Source: Anodontia alba (Eukaryota; Mollusca; Bivalvia; Lucinida; Lucinidae). Taken from it: a stretch of 64,000 nucleotides of DNA. Where the stretch lies: positions 75,774,953-75,838,952 of the forward strand of contig OZ024827.1 of the NCBI GenBank assembly GCA_964016985.1, in the 5' to 3' direction. Position 1 is the first letter of the stretch; each line of letters opens with the position of its first letter. The position numbers were made by a program, and so were the translations under genes. The notes under the pieces are model-generated. The model was not told the DNA's origin, ran no database searches, and was given only the letters and a program-made list of their open reading frames with translations. Shown one piece after another: positions 59,444 to 64,000 of this stretch.

Positions 59444-59547
59444 AAGAACTCTTTTTCAGCTCCTTACCTCAGGGCCGGTCTCATAGATGCCTGGTCTCTC
59501 CGACTTCAGATTTGCCATTCTAATGGCCGCCCTCTCCTCTTCAGATC
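42467..59547 (-). CDS. Transglutaminase gene, last five coding exons (partial gene)
   Basis: Five minus-strand exons join without frame error (59,547-59,468; 56,366-56,165; 50,831-50,671; 47,596-47,460; 42,605-42,467). They give about 238 residues and a stop. The order matches the C-terminal half of animal transglutaminases: linker after the catalytic core, first beta-barrel (exons 2-3 as listed) and second beta-barrel (exons 4-5). These enzymes are calcium-dependent and join glutamine to lysine side chains; in invertebrates they serve haemolymph clotting, matrix cross-linking and immunity. The catalytic Cys-His-Asp core is not in view, so activity cannot be judged. All introns use GT-AG and are full of mobile elements. 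Assignment is by remembered family motifs. The paralogue is not determined. Confidence 0.9.
42751..42857. repeat. Half of a foldback MITE (GCAGACG family)
   Basis: GAAGCAGACGATATT, AGAAAACAAGTATTGAC and CATGTGAATTGTCT match the left arm of the hairpin element at 54,091-54,260. The right arm is missing: LINE sequence starts directly after CTGCC. Its T-rich tract ending TTTTCAG (about 42,820) resembles a plus-strand splice acceptor but lies in repeat DNA. Confidence 0.6.
42858..44275 (+). mobile_element. RTE-like LINE, 5'-truncated and disabled
   Basis: Reverse transcriptase blocks run in order: RRTIETIFTARQLQEK, NVDLYMTFVDLSKA, RFRAMVRQFHDGMLTRVQND, TNGVKQGCVLASTLF and VLDEFLFADYMAK, then KITEVVYQPAPGKSY, IDDEVNARIAKASAAF, HAKRLNHFHASFLRKLLKIK and TGHVIRMPDERLPK. 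The C-terminus has a zinc finger (CSICNRQF...HHRTH, ending near 44,270). One lost base near 42,972 shifts the frame inside the KAFDT motif, TGA at 43,388-43,390 stops it, and more shifts follow near 43,690 and 43,940. The catalytic FADD box reads FADY (TAC at 43,325-43,327). It lies in the sense direction opposite to the host gene. Clade call from memory. Confidence 0.9.
44276..44690. other. Intergenic-type DNA with a hairpin repeat, downstream of the last exon's host gene boundary in intron 4
   Basis: This lies in the intron between exons 47,460-47,596 and 42,467-42,605. GATCAGACTG/CAGTCTGATC hairpin repeat sequence occupies about 44,330-44,470. Nothing else is recognised. Confidence 0.5.
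44690..45440. repeat. Diverged tandem repeat, unit about 128 bp, rich in TGTCATGACATG
   Basis: AAAGTATAATAAATATATATGTC-like blocks recur (AGTATAAT at 44,852, 44,991, 45,119 and 45,246), giving units of 139, 128 and 127 bp. Each unit contains two subunits built on (T/C)CATG(A/C)CATGTTT...ACTGATTT. The palindrome TGTCATGACATG occurs several times. Confidence 0.85.
45759..45788. repeat. Poly-T run (30 T) and pyrimidine tract
   Basis: Thirty T are followed by a pyrimidine-rich stretch to about 45,855. On the gene's sense strand (minus) it is poly-A, so it may be the tail of a retroposed sequence. Length is assembly-sensitive. Confidence 0.9.
46132..46262. mobile_element. 131-bp foldback MITE
   Basis: The ends CACAATTATGAGGTTTCATC and GATGAAACCTCAAAATTGTG differ at one of 20 inverted positions. 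Inside them, ATTAGCTTAGTTAATGT and ACATTGAACTAAGCTAAT form a second inverted pair. It is non-coding. Confidence 0.85.
46640..46682. repeat. Hairpin: GTCTCGAGGGC / GCCCTCGAGAC
   Basis: Perfect 11-bp inverted arms surround about 20 bp. The flanking sequence (CTACTAACAGGGTGAG...AAAATCTGTTGTCTC, 46,712-46,763) recurs near 48,058-48,105, so this is part of a dispersed repeat. Confidence 0.6.
46951..47194. mobile_element. MITE with GGGCCCGGTTGTTCAA ends and a central perfect hairpin
   Basis: The ends GGGCCCGGTTGTTCAA and TTGAACAACTGGGCCC are inverted repeats. The centre (47,045-47,111) is a palindrome with perfect 33-bp arms and a single-base loop. It is non-coding, about 244 bp, and sits in a transglutaminase intron. 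Confidence 0.88.
47255..47435. mobile_element. Relative of the palindromic MITE with different ends
   Basis: The ends TTGTTAAGAAGGAGTATTTG and the complement of CAAATACGCCTCCTCAACAA are near-perfect inverted repeats. The centre (ACATATGTTGTAGATACTC...GAGTACCCTCAACATATGT) resembles family 1 in layout but not in its ends. It lies just upstream (plus-strand sense) of the exon at 47,460. Confidence 0.7.
47460..47596 (-). CDS. Transglutaminase exon: second beta-barrel, part 1
   Basis: This is a 137-bp exon, acceptor TATTCTAG, donor GTAAGT. It reads APESGKVGKKFKMDVTFVNP then LSKPLTKCYLQVEGPGLQMP. FxNPLxxPLTxCxxxVEGxGL is a signature of the last transglutaminase barrel. It ends with two bases (AA) that exon 42,467-42,605 completes as AAG (Lys). 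Confidence 0.93.
47660..47790. repeat. CCAT/CCGT/CTAT microsatellite cluster
   Basis: Tetranucleotide runs of CCGT, CCAT, CATA, CCAC, CCGC and CTAT follow each other directly. Confidence 0.95.
47791..48434. other. Intronic DNA, partly dispersed repeat
   Basis: The segment 48,058-48,165 repeats the AACAGGGTGAG...AAATCTGTTGTCTC and GCATCGACGTTAATTCGATG motifs seen at 46,712 and 49,276. The segment 48,360-48,420 resembles the start of the repeat that interrupts the satellite. No exon is seen. Confidence 0.5.
48435..48712 (+). mobile_element. Palindromic MITE, family 1, copy 5
   Basis: It runs from CATTACGAAAACACGCC to GTTTTCATGACG. The palindrome is slightly decayed (CGTTGAAATCGCCTCACCGAG). 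It appears to have inserted into a copy of the dispersed repeat that also interrupts the satellite array. Confidence 0.88.
48713..49130. repeat. Second copy of the repeat seen at 19,869-20,618
   Basis: GGGGGTTTAAATCAGTTTTAC, TAGTTCTGATGCAGCTCC and TTCGGTCCGCATAGGGATCC align in order with 20,194-20,292. The pair shows that the satellite interruption is a dispersed element. Confidence 0.6.
49276..49465. repeat. 40-bp minisatellite with ACGTCATGACGT palindromes
   Basis: GTTGCATCGA recurs at 49,321, 49,362, 49,400 and (as TTTGTATCGA) 49,441. Each unit also has CGTCATGAC or GACGTCGTATAAACGTC. Confidence 0.88.
49585..49812. mobile_element. MITE with TGAGCCAGCG terminal inverted repeats, copy 2
   Basis: It starts TGAGCCAGCGCACGACAAAA and ends TTCTGTTGTGCGCTGGCTCA. 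It is about 60 bp longer than copy 1 because of added internal sequence. Confidence 0.85.
49965..50058 (-). mobile_element. SINE tail fragment (GTTGAGGTTTTACGG family)
   Basis: TTTGTGTTGAGGTTTTACGG, CAATAGGATCATGTCGAGCG and GGGCAGGCTTAGTCATCTAA match the body of the complete copies at 60,955 and 62,199. The tRNA-like head is missing. Confidence 0.75.
50336..50612 (+). mobile_element. Palindromic MITE, family 1, copy 6
   Basis: It runs from CATTAAGAAAAGAAGCC to GTTTTTGTGATG. The central palindrome has perfect 31-bp arms around AGC (CCGCCTCAGCGAGGCGG at its middle). It lies 59 bp from the exon at 50,671. Confidence 0.9.
50671..50831 (-). CDS. Transglutaminase exon: first beta-barrel, part 2
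   Basis: This is a 161-bp exon, acceptor AAAACAG, donor GTATGA. It reads EEVRMQTKPEKYLSYLADHC then NLSISCMVGVKETKQSHTDM then RLRKPHLTIQ. The YLxYLxDHC, VKETxQ and LRKPxLTI pieces match the end of the first barrel in the family. It ends in phase 0. Confidence 0.92.
51040..51410. repeat. Degenerate palindromic repeat in intron
   Basis: GGGTACTCATTGGAAGCGCC, ACTCATTAGAAATGCCTCGA and GAGGCGCTTCTAATGAATAT form an imperfect palindrome flanked by ACTTGTCC and GGACATTTACCG motifs. It is like, but not the same as, family 1. Confidence 0.5.
51590..52560. repeat. Diverged tandem repeat, unit about 156 bp (AAAGGGCCATAACTC type)
   Basis: AATCAGGT(C/A)ATCT blocks lie at 51,654, 51,938, 52,098, 52,252 and 52,408, and AAGTTTCAAGGCTCTAGCT blocks lie between them. 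The spacing is mostly 154-160 bp. An exact 79-bp duplication is superimposed at 52,371-52,528. The unit ends in a GACGGACGGATGGACGAA-like tail (about 52,738-52,760). Confidence 0.85.
53156..53435 (+). mobile_element. Palindromic MITE, family 1, copy 7, left palindrome arm replaced
   Basis: It runs from CATTACGAAAACACGCC to GTTTTCGTGATG. The right palindrome arm (CGAGGCGGTTCTAACGAGTA) is present, but the left arm is replaced by 30 bp (53,263-53,292) identical to 53,628-53,657 outside the element. Confidence 0.9.
53564..53960. other. Probable dispersed repeat, no supported gene
   Basis: The minus strand is open for a long way here, and a 305-codon frame runs through it and the neighbouring MITE. 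No domain is recognised. It is low in complexity in places (GTGGGGTGGGGGG). Confidence 0.4.
54091..54260. mobile_element. Foldback MITE (GCAGACG family), complete
   Basis: Arms: TTTCAGCAGACGGCA...AGAAAACAGGATTTTGGCATT...CAAATTGTCTCC and the inverted GGAGTCAATTTG...AATGTCAAATTCTGTTTTCT...TGTCGTCTGCTGA. A half copy is at 42,751-42,857. Confidence 0.75.
54474..54540 (-). repeat. C-rich tract (G-quadruplex-forming on the gene's sense strand)
   Basis: More than a dozen runs of three or more C are interrupted by single A or G bases, followed by nine A. On the minus strand, the transglutaminase sense strand, these are G-runs, so the intron RNA could form G-quadruplexes. Confidence 0.9.
54666..54878. 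mobile_element. piggyBac-like MITE, older copy
   Basis: It begins TTAACCCATTTAATCTGGAG and ends ACGTAAATGGACTAAA, matching the copy at 58,714-58,941 with decayed right TTAA. It contains a GCAAACAGTGCAC hairpin. Confidence 0.65.
55028..55313 (-). mobile_element. Palindromic MITE, family 1, copy 8 (inverted)
   Basis: It runs from CATCATGAAAATACGCC to GGCGTGTTTTCGTAATG, opposite in orientation to copies 1-7. Its end abuts the tail of a SINE (55,315 on). Confidence 0.88.
55315..55594 (-). mobile_element. tRNA-derived SINE, copy 2
   Basis: On the minus strand a tRNA-like head (CGGTGGCTCAGT as A box, GCGGGTTCAATCCCC as B box) is followed by the body and by the GTAAAACTTCAAC tail. Confidence 0.75.
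55643..55709. repeat. Hairpin repeat GCAAACAGTGTAGA...TTTGC
   Basis: The centre CAGATCAGACGCCGC / GCGGCGTCTGATCAG is an exact inverted pair. Similar hairpins lie at 35,171, 35,626, 42,277, 54,709, 58,450, 58,755, 59,151, 59,711 and 59,820. Confidence 0.85.
55744..56049. mobile_element. pogo/Tigger-like MITE, copy 1
   Basis: The ends TACAGTCGACTCCAGTTATC and the inverted TTGAGATAACGAGAATAGAC...TGTA are flanked by TA. Internal ATCTCGA repeats (TTATCTCGAATAACCGCTTA) are typical of pogo-type elements. It is non-coding, about 306 bp. Confidence 0.75.
56165..56366 (-). CDS. Transglutaminase exon: first beta-barrel, part 1
   Basis: This is a 202-bp exon, acceptor TGTTTTTTAG, donor GTGAGT. It begins DVKFELYTNEDTFMGDDIDL and continues VLKITNKSDSKRTVSG, then STMYYTGVRLKPIDQLP. 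The MGDD, NKSDSKRTVS and MYYTG pieces are typical of the first C-terminal barrel of transglutaminases. It ends with one base of a split codon that exon 50,671-50,831 completes as ACG (Thr). Confidence 0.92.
56494..57136. mobile_element. Foldback element with about 75-bp inverted ends, split by a MITE
   Basis: CCGGCAACTGGCTGCCAGCG with GCATTTACCGTGAATTTACG (about 56,503-56,560) is the inverse of CGCAGGCAGCCAGTTGCCGG and its neighbours (57,062-57,136). The outer CCCGTAG / CTACGGG pair also matches. The MITE at 56,609-56,956 lies between the arms. Confidence 0.8.
56609..56956 (-). mobile_element. Palindromic MITE, family 1, copy 9 (inverted, internal duplication)
   Basis: It runs from CATCATGAAAACATGCC to GGCGTGTTTTCGTAATG. 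The central palindrome (56,716-56,784) has perfect 34-bp arms around one G. A 68-bp segment (56,750-56,817) is repeated directly at 56,818-56,885, so half the palindrome occurs three times. Confidence 0.92.
57137..58449. other. Intronic DNA without a supported exon
   Basis: A short (CA)n lies at about 57,967-57,979 and a C-rich stretch at 58,002-58,040. ORFs on both strands are short and unmatched. Confidence 0.5.
58714..58941. mobile_element. piggyBac-like MITE flanked by TTAA
   Basis: TTAA lies at both 58,714-58,717 and 58,938-58,941. Directly inside are CCCATTTAAGCCTAG and the inverted CGGCATAAATAGG. A hairpin (GCAAACAGTGTAGACCCTGA...TGTTTGC) lies inside. The total is 228 bp with no coding capacity. 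TTAA duplication is the mark of piggyBac transposition. A decayed relative covers about 58,440-58,636. Confidence 0.75.
59350..59441. repeat. (CT)n / (CTGT)n microsatellite
   Basis: CTGTCTGTCTC units pass into about 18 CT units, ending 26 bp from the exon at 59,468. On the sense strand it is purine-rich and lies just after the exon's donor site. Confidence 0.95.
59468..59547 (-). CDS. Transglutaminase exon: end of core and linker
   Basis: This is an 80-bp exon between acceptor TTTGGCAG and donor GTAAGG. After two bases completing a split codon it reads SEEERAAIRMANLKSERPG and then IYETGPE. The GSEEER...A segment is a conserved transglutaminase landmark just after the catalytic core. It ends in phase 0. 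No further upstream exon was recognised between 59,548 and 64,000, so that intron is longer than 4.4 kb or an exon was missed. Confidence 0.88.
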
Positions 59548-59710
59548 CTGCCAAATATAATCGGAATAAATAACTTCCATACCAGGTTTCCAACCCTCGA
59601 AGCACGATGTTTAACCCTTTCACCCTCGAATTTCTCGAGTGGACGCTTCAATCTTTGTAACTGGCTATGTCCATTGTTGTCAATAGGAGTTTTTACTCTA
59701 AATCACCAAC

Positions 59711-59890
59711 AGACTGGTAAATATTGTAGATCCTGATGAGGCGTCTAATCATCTGTATCTACACTGTTTGCACAGGTATTTGAACCAGTCGACAGGATTG
59801 AAAAAACATTAACAGACTGGCAAACAGTGTAGATCCTGATGAGATGGCTCAATATGAGCCAACTCATCTGAATCTACACTGCTTGCATAG
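59711..59890. repeat. Two neighbouring GTAGATCCTGATGAG hairpin repeats
   Basis: 59,711-59,772 and 59,820-59,886 both start GTAGATCCTGATGAG and end ATCTACACTG(T/C)TTGCA with a following GTATTTG(A/T)ACCA, so they form a tandem pair. A third copy is at 59,151-59,210. Confidence 0.8.
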
Positions 59891-60158
59891 GTATTTGTAC
59901 CAATCTACAGGGTTGAAAGGGATAGATATCAGCAGAGGACGCTAAATAATTCGAGCCGGAGCACAGCGTTACCTACAAGATTGAATGTGCGTCCGGCGAA
60001 TACTCATCACAGTCTGATCAGTCTACGCTGTCTGCCTGAGGACGCTTTGGATGTTTGGCTGTCTGGCGTGTGACCTGCGAATACTGATCAGACTCACTGA
60101 TGCGCACACAATTGACGCACATGCAATCTTGTAGGAAAAGCTGTACCCAGGCTCAAAT

Positions 60159-60479
60159 TACAGTTACTCTCGTTATCTCTACTTCGCTTATCTCAAACAA
60201 CCGCTTATATCGAATAACCGCTTGTGAAAATCAGGGCCCTGTTTAAACACGAAAATCTAACAACAGGTAACAAAATATCGCGGAACAGAGGAGAAATTGC
60301 TCTGTCCACAATATTTTCATTTTATCTCTAACTTCAGGAGTCAAATTACATATTCATTTGTGAAATCTGGTTGTTCGATTTATTTTTTCCTCAATTCTGC
60401 AAATCTGATATGTCGAGGTACAATTATCTCGAAATATTCAATAGAGTCCTTTGGACTTCGAGATAACGAGTCGACTGTA
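60159..60479. mobile_element. pogo/Tigger-like MITE, copy 2
   Basis: It begins TACAGTTACTCTCGTTATCT and ends GAGATAACGAGTCGACTGTA, with TA at both ends. The interior aligns along its whole length with 55,744-56,049. Confidence 0.78.
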
Positions 60480-60565
60480 TTTTCTAGTGCCCAAAGCACC
60501 TTCAGGTAGATAATGTTCTCTGATCAGACTGTGCGGATACGCAGGTTGATCTGAGTCTTCACTGC

Positions 60566-60626
60566 CATTTTCAACAAGACTACACGTACGTCCAGACTGG
60601 ACGTACGTGTAGTCTTGTTGAAAATG
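60566..60626. repeat. Perfect palindrome, 30-bp arms with one-base spacer
   Basis: The left arm is 60,566-60,595 (CATTTTCAACAAGACTACAC then GTACGTCCAG), the spacer is A at 60,596, and the right arm is 60,597-60,626. No mismatch occurs. Confidence 0.97.
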
Positions 60627-60954
60627 CTGTGTCTCGGCTCACTTACTTTCTTGACAAGCTATTAAACACAGCATAAAATAGTTAGATGTTGTAATACATT
60701 GTTTGTTTCTATCAAACAACGCTACAGAATACCCCTGGTGTGATCGAGGTCACCAGACCATTTTTCAAAAGCATCTATACTACTAAATCGTAGAATGATT
60801 GATTTGTCGAGAAAAACCATAGGGGTTTTAACACTGATTCGTCAGCATATTGGCCTTATTGAGAATCCTGATTTGAGGCTTGTGGAACTTTGTTTGATAT
60901 TTCTAACTTTAAATCTAAAGACATTCTTTTATTTAGAATCTCCCTAAGTAGTAG
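60627..60954. other. No recognisable feature
   Basis: Short ORFs occur on both strands, with no domain or repeat that I can identify. Confidence 0.5.
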
Positions 60955-61229
60955 TTTATTTGTGTTGAGGTTTTACGTCCCAGTCAACCCAATGGGGTCA
61001 TGTCGAGCGCGGTCAGTTTACCTAACCACACTTTTACTGGGCAGGCTTAGTCCTCTAAACGGTTAACCAGTTATGTGCACGTTCTTTTGCCAGAAAATGA
61101 CAATCAGCGGAAGGAAAAGAATGACTGTAGAAAATATCCATGAAAGAATGTTGCCGACGCGGCTGGAGTCGACCTCTCAACCTCCTAATCACCAGTCGGA
61201 AGCGCATTGAACTGAGCCACCAAGGCTGG
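60955..61229 (-). mobile_element. tRNA-derived SINE, copy 3
   Basis: The head on the minus strand (TTGGTGGCTCAGTTCAATGC, then GAGGTTGAGAGGTCGACTCC with decayed B box) leads to the body and the AACCTCAACACAAATAAA tail at 60,955. Confidence 0.75.
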
Positions 61230-61681
61230 AAAAAGGTAAAATAAATCACATTGTCTTGTTTTTCTTTTACACAATATACTCCAAGCCTCTGTAAGTGTAT
61301 ACAACATTTGAAGACAGTAGCTGTCATAGGACCCGAGAAATCTGTGACGAAACATTTTATGGGAATGAAAAATGTATGAATAAAGGGAACGATAAGCATG
61401 AGGATGTTGATTCTCTCTTATACAATGCATTCTTACCCAATGCTTGTAGCAAATTTCAAAATCCTAGGTGCAGTAGTTCCTGAGAAGTCTTTGACATAAA
61501 TTTCCCTATGCAATACATAGGAGTGAGAGATGTAAAAAAGGGAGAAAAAGAAGGAAAAATAAATCAATATAAATTTCAGCATCGTGGTTTAATTTTCATG
61601 ATTTTGTGTGTTCTTTGTTTCAAAAAGCAATACTTGTTTACTTTTATTTCTTTTACACAATATACTTCAACCCTCAATACT
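61230..61681. other. No supported gene
   Basis: AT-rich. CTTTTACACAATATACT(C/T)CAA occurs at about 61,265 and again at about 61,651, so the stretch is probably a dispersed repeat. Confidence 0.5.
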
Positions 61682-61800
61682 GGTTAACCGCACAGAGGAC
61701 TAAGCCTGCCCAGTAAAATTGCGGTTAGGTAAACTGGCCGCGCCCGACATAACCCAAATGGGTTTACTGGGCCGTAAAACCGCAACACAAACACAAACAA
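61682..61800 (+). mobile_element. SINE tail fragment in plus orientation
   Basis: GGTTAACCGCACAGAGGACT, AAGCCTGCCCAGTAAAA and GGGCCGTAAAACCGCAACAC are the reverse complement of the SINE body at 60,955. Confidence 0.75.
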
Positions 61801-62198
61801 AATTATTTTGCCTTTACCATTTTTTCCTCTTTCCACCCGTCATTAAAATGTAGGACATAGGCAAATATGTGTCAAGTTTGTATACACACTAACAATGATG
61901 AAGTGTGTTTTGTAGGAGAAAGCCAAGATGCCGATATTTATTTTTTTCCCATCTCTCCAACGCATTACTAAGGAAAATTTGCTACTGCAAAATTGGTTCA
62001 ACATACCTCTGATAGCTATGGCCGGAGTATGTGAGCTTTGCTCACTACAGTATATTTAACAAAACGTTATAATGAATCCGTAGAGCTATTCAGACTAAAT
62101 TGTAGACTGATATGATGCACGGTAACAGACACGAATTGCATATCACAATCATTGTTGTAGGTACATGCATATCTACAAGACTGGTATCTGACCTGCGT

Positions 62199-62494
62199 GT
62201 TTGTGTTGAGGTTTCACGGCATATATCAATCCAATAGGGTCATGTCGAGCACGGTCAGTTTACCTAACCACACTTTACTAGGCAGGCTTAGTCCTATAAG
62301 CGGTTAAGCTGTATTTTGCACATTTCGCCAACAGCTGACCACTGCCCTTCTTGAATCAGCGGATGGGAGAGAATGACCGTAGAAAATGTTTCATGATCAA
62401 TCTCCACGAAAGAATTTTGCAATCGGCGGGGGTCGAACCCGCAACCTCCTGATCACCAGTCGGAAGCGCATCCAACTGAGCCACCGAGGCCGGC
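62199..62494 (-). mobile_element. tRNA-derived SINE, copy 5 (most complete)
   Basis: On the minus strand, GGCCGGCCTCGGTGGCTCAG is followed by TTGGATGCGCTTCCGACTGG, then GCGGGTTCGACCCCCGCCGA (B box, near-consensus), then body and tail. It appears in the database-like form expected of a polymerase III SINE. No free tRNA gene is implied. Confidence 0.82.
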
Positions 62495-63030
62495 CAAGGA
62501 TCTTACCTGTAACCAAGCAAAAGTACAGGTCTTGCAACATGCCCAAACACAATGCCATTTCACAAGTGACCACATTACATAAGATGCAACAGAGATTTGG
62601 TACAGTTTAATGTTGTTGAAGTGCTTGGCAAATACTTGCTGCTTATATACCAAATATCAGAGGGATTTAAAATTTCATTTCATTACTGATCAAACATAAA
62701 AACCTGATTTCTGACTCCAATCGCAAGTTAAACGAAGTAGAACAAAATTGAAATTGATGTCTGCGCTTATGTGATTTTTTTTTTCAGTATAAACTTTTGT
62801 TTATTATATTATTAATAAAGGGGCTTGGGTTTAACAACACGATAGCCGGCCATCCATATTATTCATAGCAGTAATAAACATCTAACTCGCATTGCAAAAT
62901 GAATAACCCTAATAATATCAAAGATCGATCCACCAAATTACCAAAATTATGTACACGACATGGTACTTAACCCTTTGTCCTTGCATTTTACTTATTATGT
63001 GAGCACGGTACTCATCTTTTAGGAAGTTCA
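62495..63030. other. No recognisable feature
   Basis: AT-rich DNA with short ORFs only. Confidence 0.5.
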
Positions 63031-64000
63031 GGAAACTTGTAGTAATATACAGACCAATGGTACAAATATACAGGACGACGATACAAATATAAAAGCTGGA
63101 TTGTATAAATTAATAGGTCAATTGTACAAATATACAGATCGACTGTACAAATTACAGGCCAATTGTACAAAATTCATAGGTCCGTTTAAACATAAAAGCT
63201 AATTCTACAAATATACGGACCAATTGTACAAATATACAGGCTGACTGTACTAATAAAAAAACAGGCCACTTGGACAAATATACAAGCCAAAGGTACAAAT
63301 ATACATGTCTGCTGAACAAATATACAGTCCGGTTGAGCAAATAACGAAGCCGATCATTACAATATACAGGCCGACTATACAAATATACAGGCCGATTGTA
63401 CATATATATACTGAGTTGATTTGTACAAATACACAAGTAAAGTTTACGAATATACAGGCCGACTTTGCAGTTATACAGACCAATTGTACAAATATACAGA
63501 GAATTTGTGCAAATATACAGGCCATTTGTACAAATGTACAGGCCGGTTGTATAAACGTACAGATCAATTGTACAAATGTACAGGTCAGTTGTACAAATAT
63601 ATAGGCCGATGACTTTACACATAAACAGGCCAATTGTACAAATTTATAAGCCAACTGACCAGAAAAATAGGTTAAATGTACAAATATACAGTCTAATTGC
63701 TCTAAATATAAAGGCAAATTTTAAATGTATACCGGCCAATAGAACAAATATACAAGGTGACTGTAGAAATATACAAGACGACTATACAAATATATATATA
63801 TATATAAAACAAAAAAAAAAACAGTTGTACAAATACACAGACCAACTGTACAAGTATACATATCGACGGTACATATACACAGGCCAACTATACAAATATT
63901 TAGGTCAGTTTAAAAAATACAGGCCAAATGTACATATATACAGGCAATTGTATAACTATACAGGCCACATGTAGAAATATAAAGGACACCTGTACAAGTA
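63030..64000. repeat. 21-bp minisatellite (TTGTACAAATATACAGGCC type)
   Basis: About 40 diverged units of roughly 21 bp recur, for example TACAAATATACAGGCCGA. Unit length 21 is a multiple of 3, so several frames on both strands stay open for 100-156 codons as seven-residue repeats (minus strand LYICTIG, plus strand NCTNIQA). The array passes the right edge of the window. Coding use is not supported: there are indels, no flanking exon signals, and open frames on both strands. Confidence 0.92.

Noticed and set aside
62415..62494. A working tRNA gene at the SINE head
   Set aside because: The same head occurs at three places followed by the same body and tail, so it is a SINE.

Overview
This window is eukaryotic DNA, almost certainly from a mollusc and most likely a bivalve. 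The reasons are a host transglutaminase gene with GT-AG introns, many LINE, SINE and MITE families of a kind common in bivalve genomes, and no bacterial-style gene packing. The species cannot be named from the sequence.

Layout. (1) 1-22,230 is one satellite array of 167-bp monomers: about 119 units up to 19,868, a non-satellite interruption (19,869-20,618), then about 1.6 kb of decayed monomers. The array continues past the left edge of the window. Its core (about 2,330-19,040, roughly 100 units) is nearly uniform, and divergent monomer types lie outside it on both sides. (2) 22,231-25,700 is a transition zone with a possible GC-box/CArG promoter, the 3' end of a jockey/CR1-type LINE and the first copy of a palindromic MITE. 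(3) 25,701-34,710 is a Ty3/gypsy LTR retrotransposon with a tRNA-Leu primer-binding site, decayed gag-pol and an extra C2H2 zinc-finger ORF downstream of integrase. Its 5' LTR is interrupted by a separate 0.72-kb terminal-inverted-repeat element that carries an unrecognised 162-codon ORF. (4) 34,711-42,466 is a mosaic of tRNA-derived SINEs, hairpin repeats and MITEs, plus a LINE stub. (5) 42,467-59,547 holds the only host gene I can support: the last five coding exons, on the minus strand, of a transglutaminase. Reading frame and splice phases are intact. Its introns are full of mobile elements, including a dead RTE-like LINE, five copies of the palindromic MITE, a piggyBac-like TTAA MITE and a pogo-like MITE. 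(6) 59,548-64,000 holds further SINEs and MITEs, a perfect 61-bp palindrome and a 21-bp minisatellite that runs off the right edge.

The transglutaminase is the only apparent working gene. It would make the C-terminal beta-barrel half of a calcium-dependent protein cross-linking enzyme; the catalytic-core exons must lie beyond the right edge or be unrecognised. All reverse transcriptases seen are disabled, and two unrelated ones carry the same Asp-to-Tyr change in the catalytic box. The most unusual features are the symmetric satellite with splice-like signals in every unit, the ORF-bearing TIR element nested in the LTR, the zinc-finger ORF of the gypsy element, and the palindromic MITE family, one copy of which shows a templated arm replacement.
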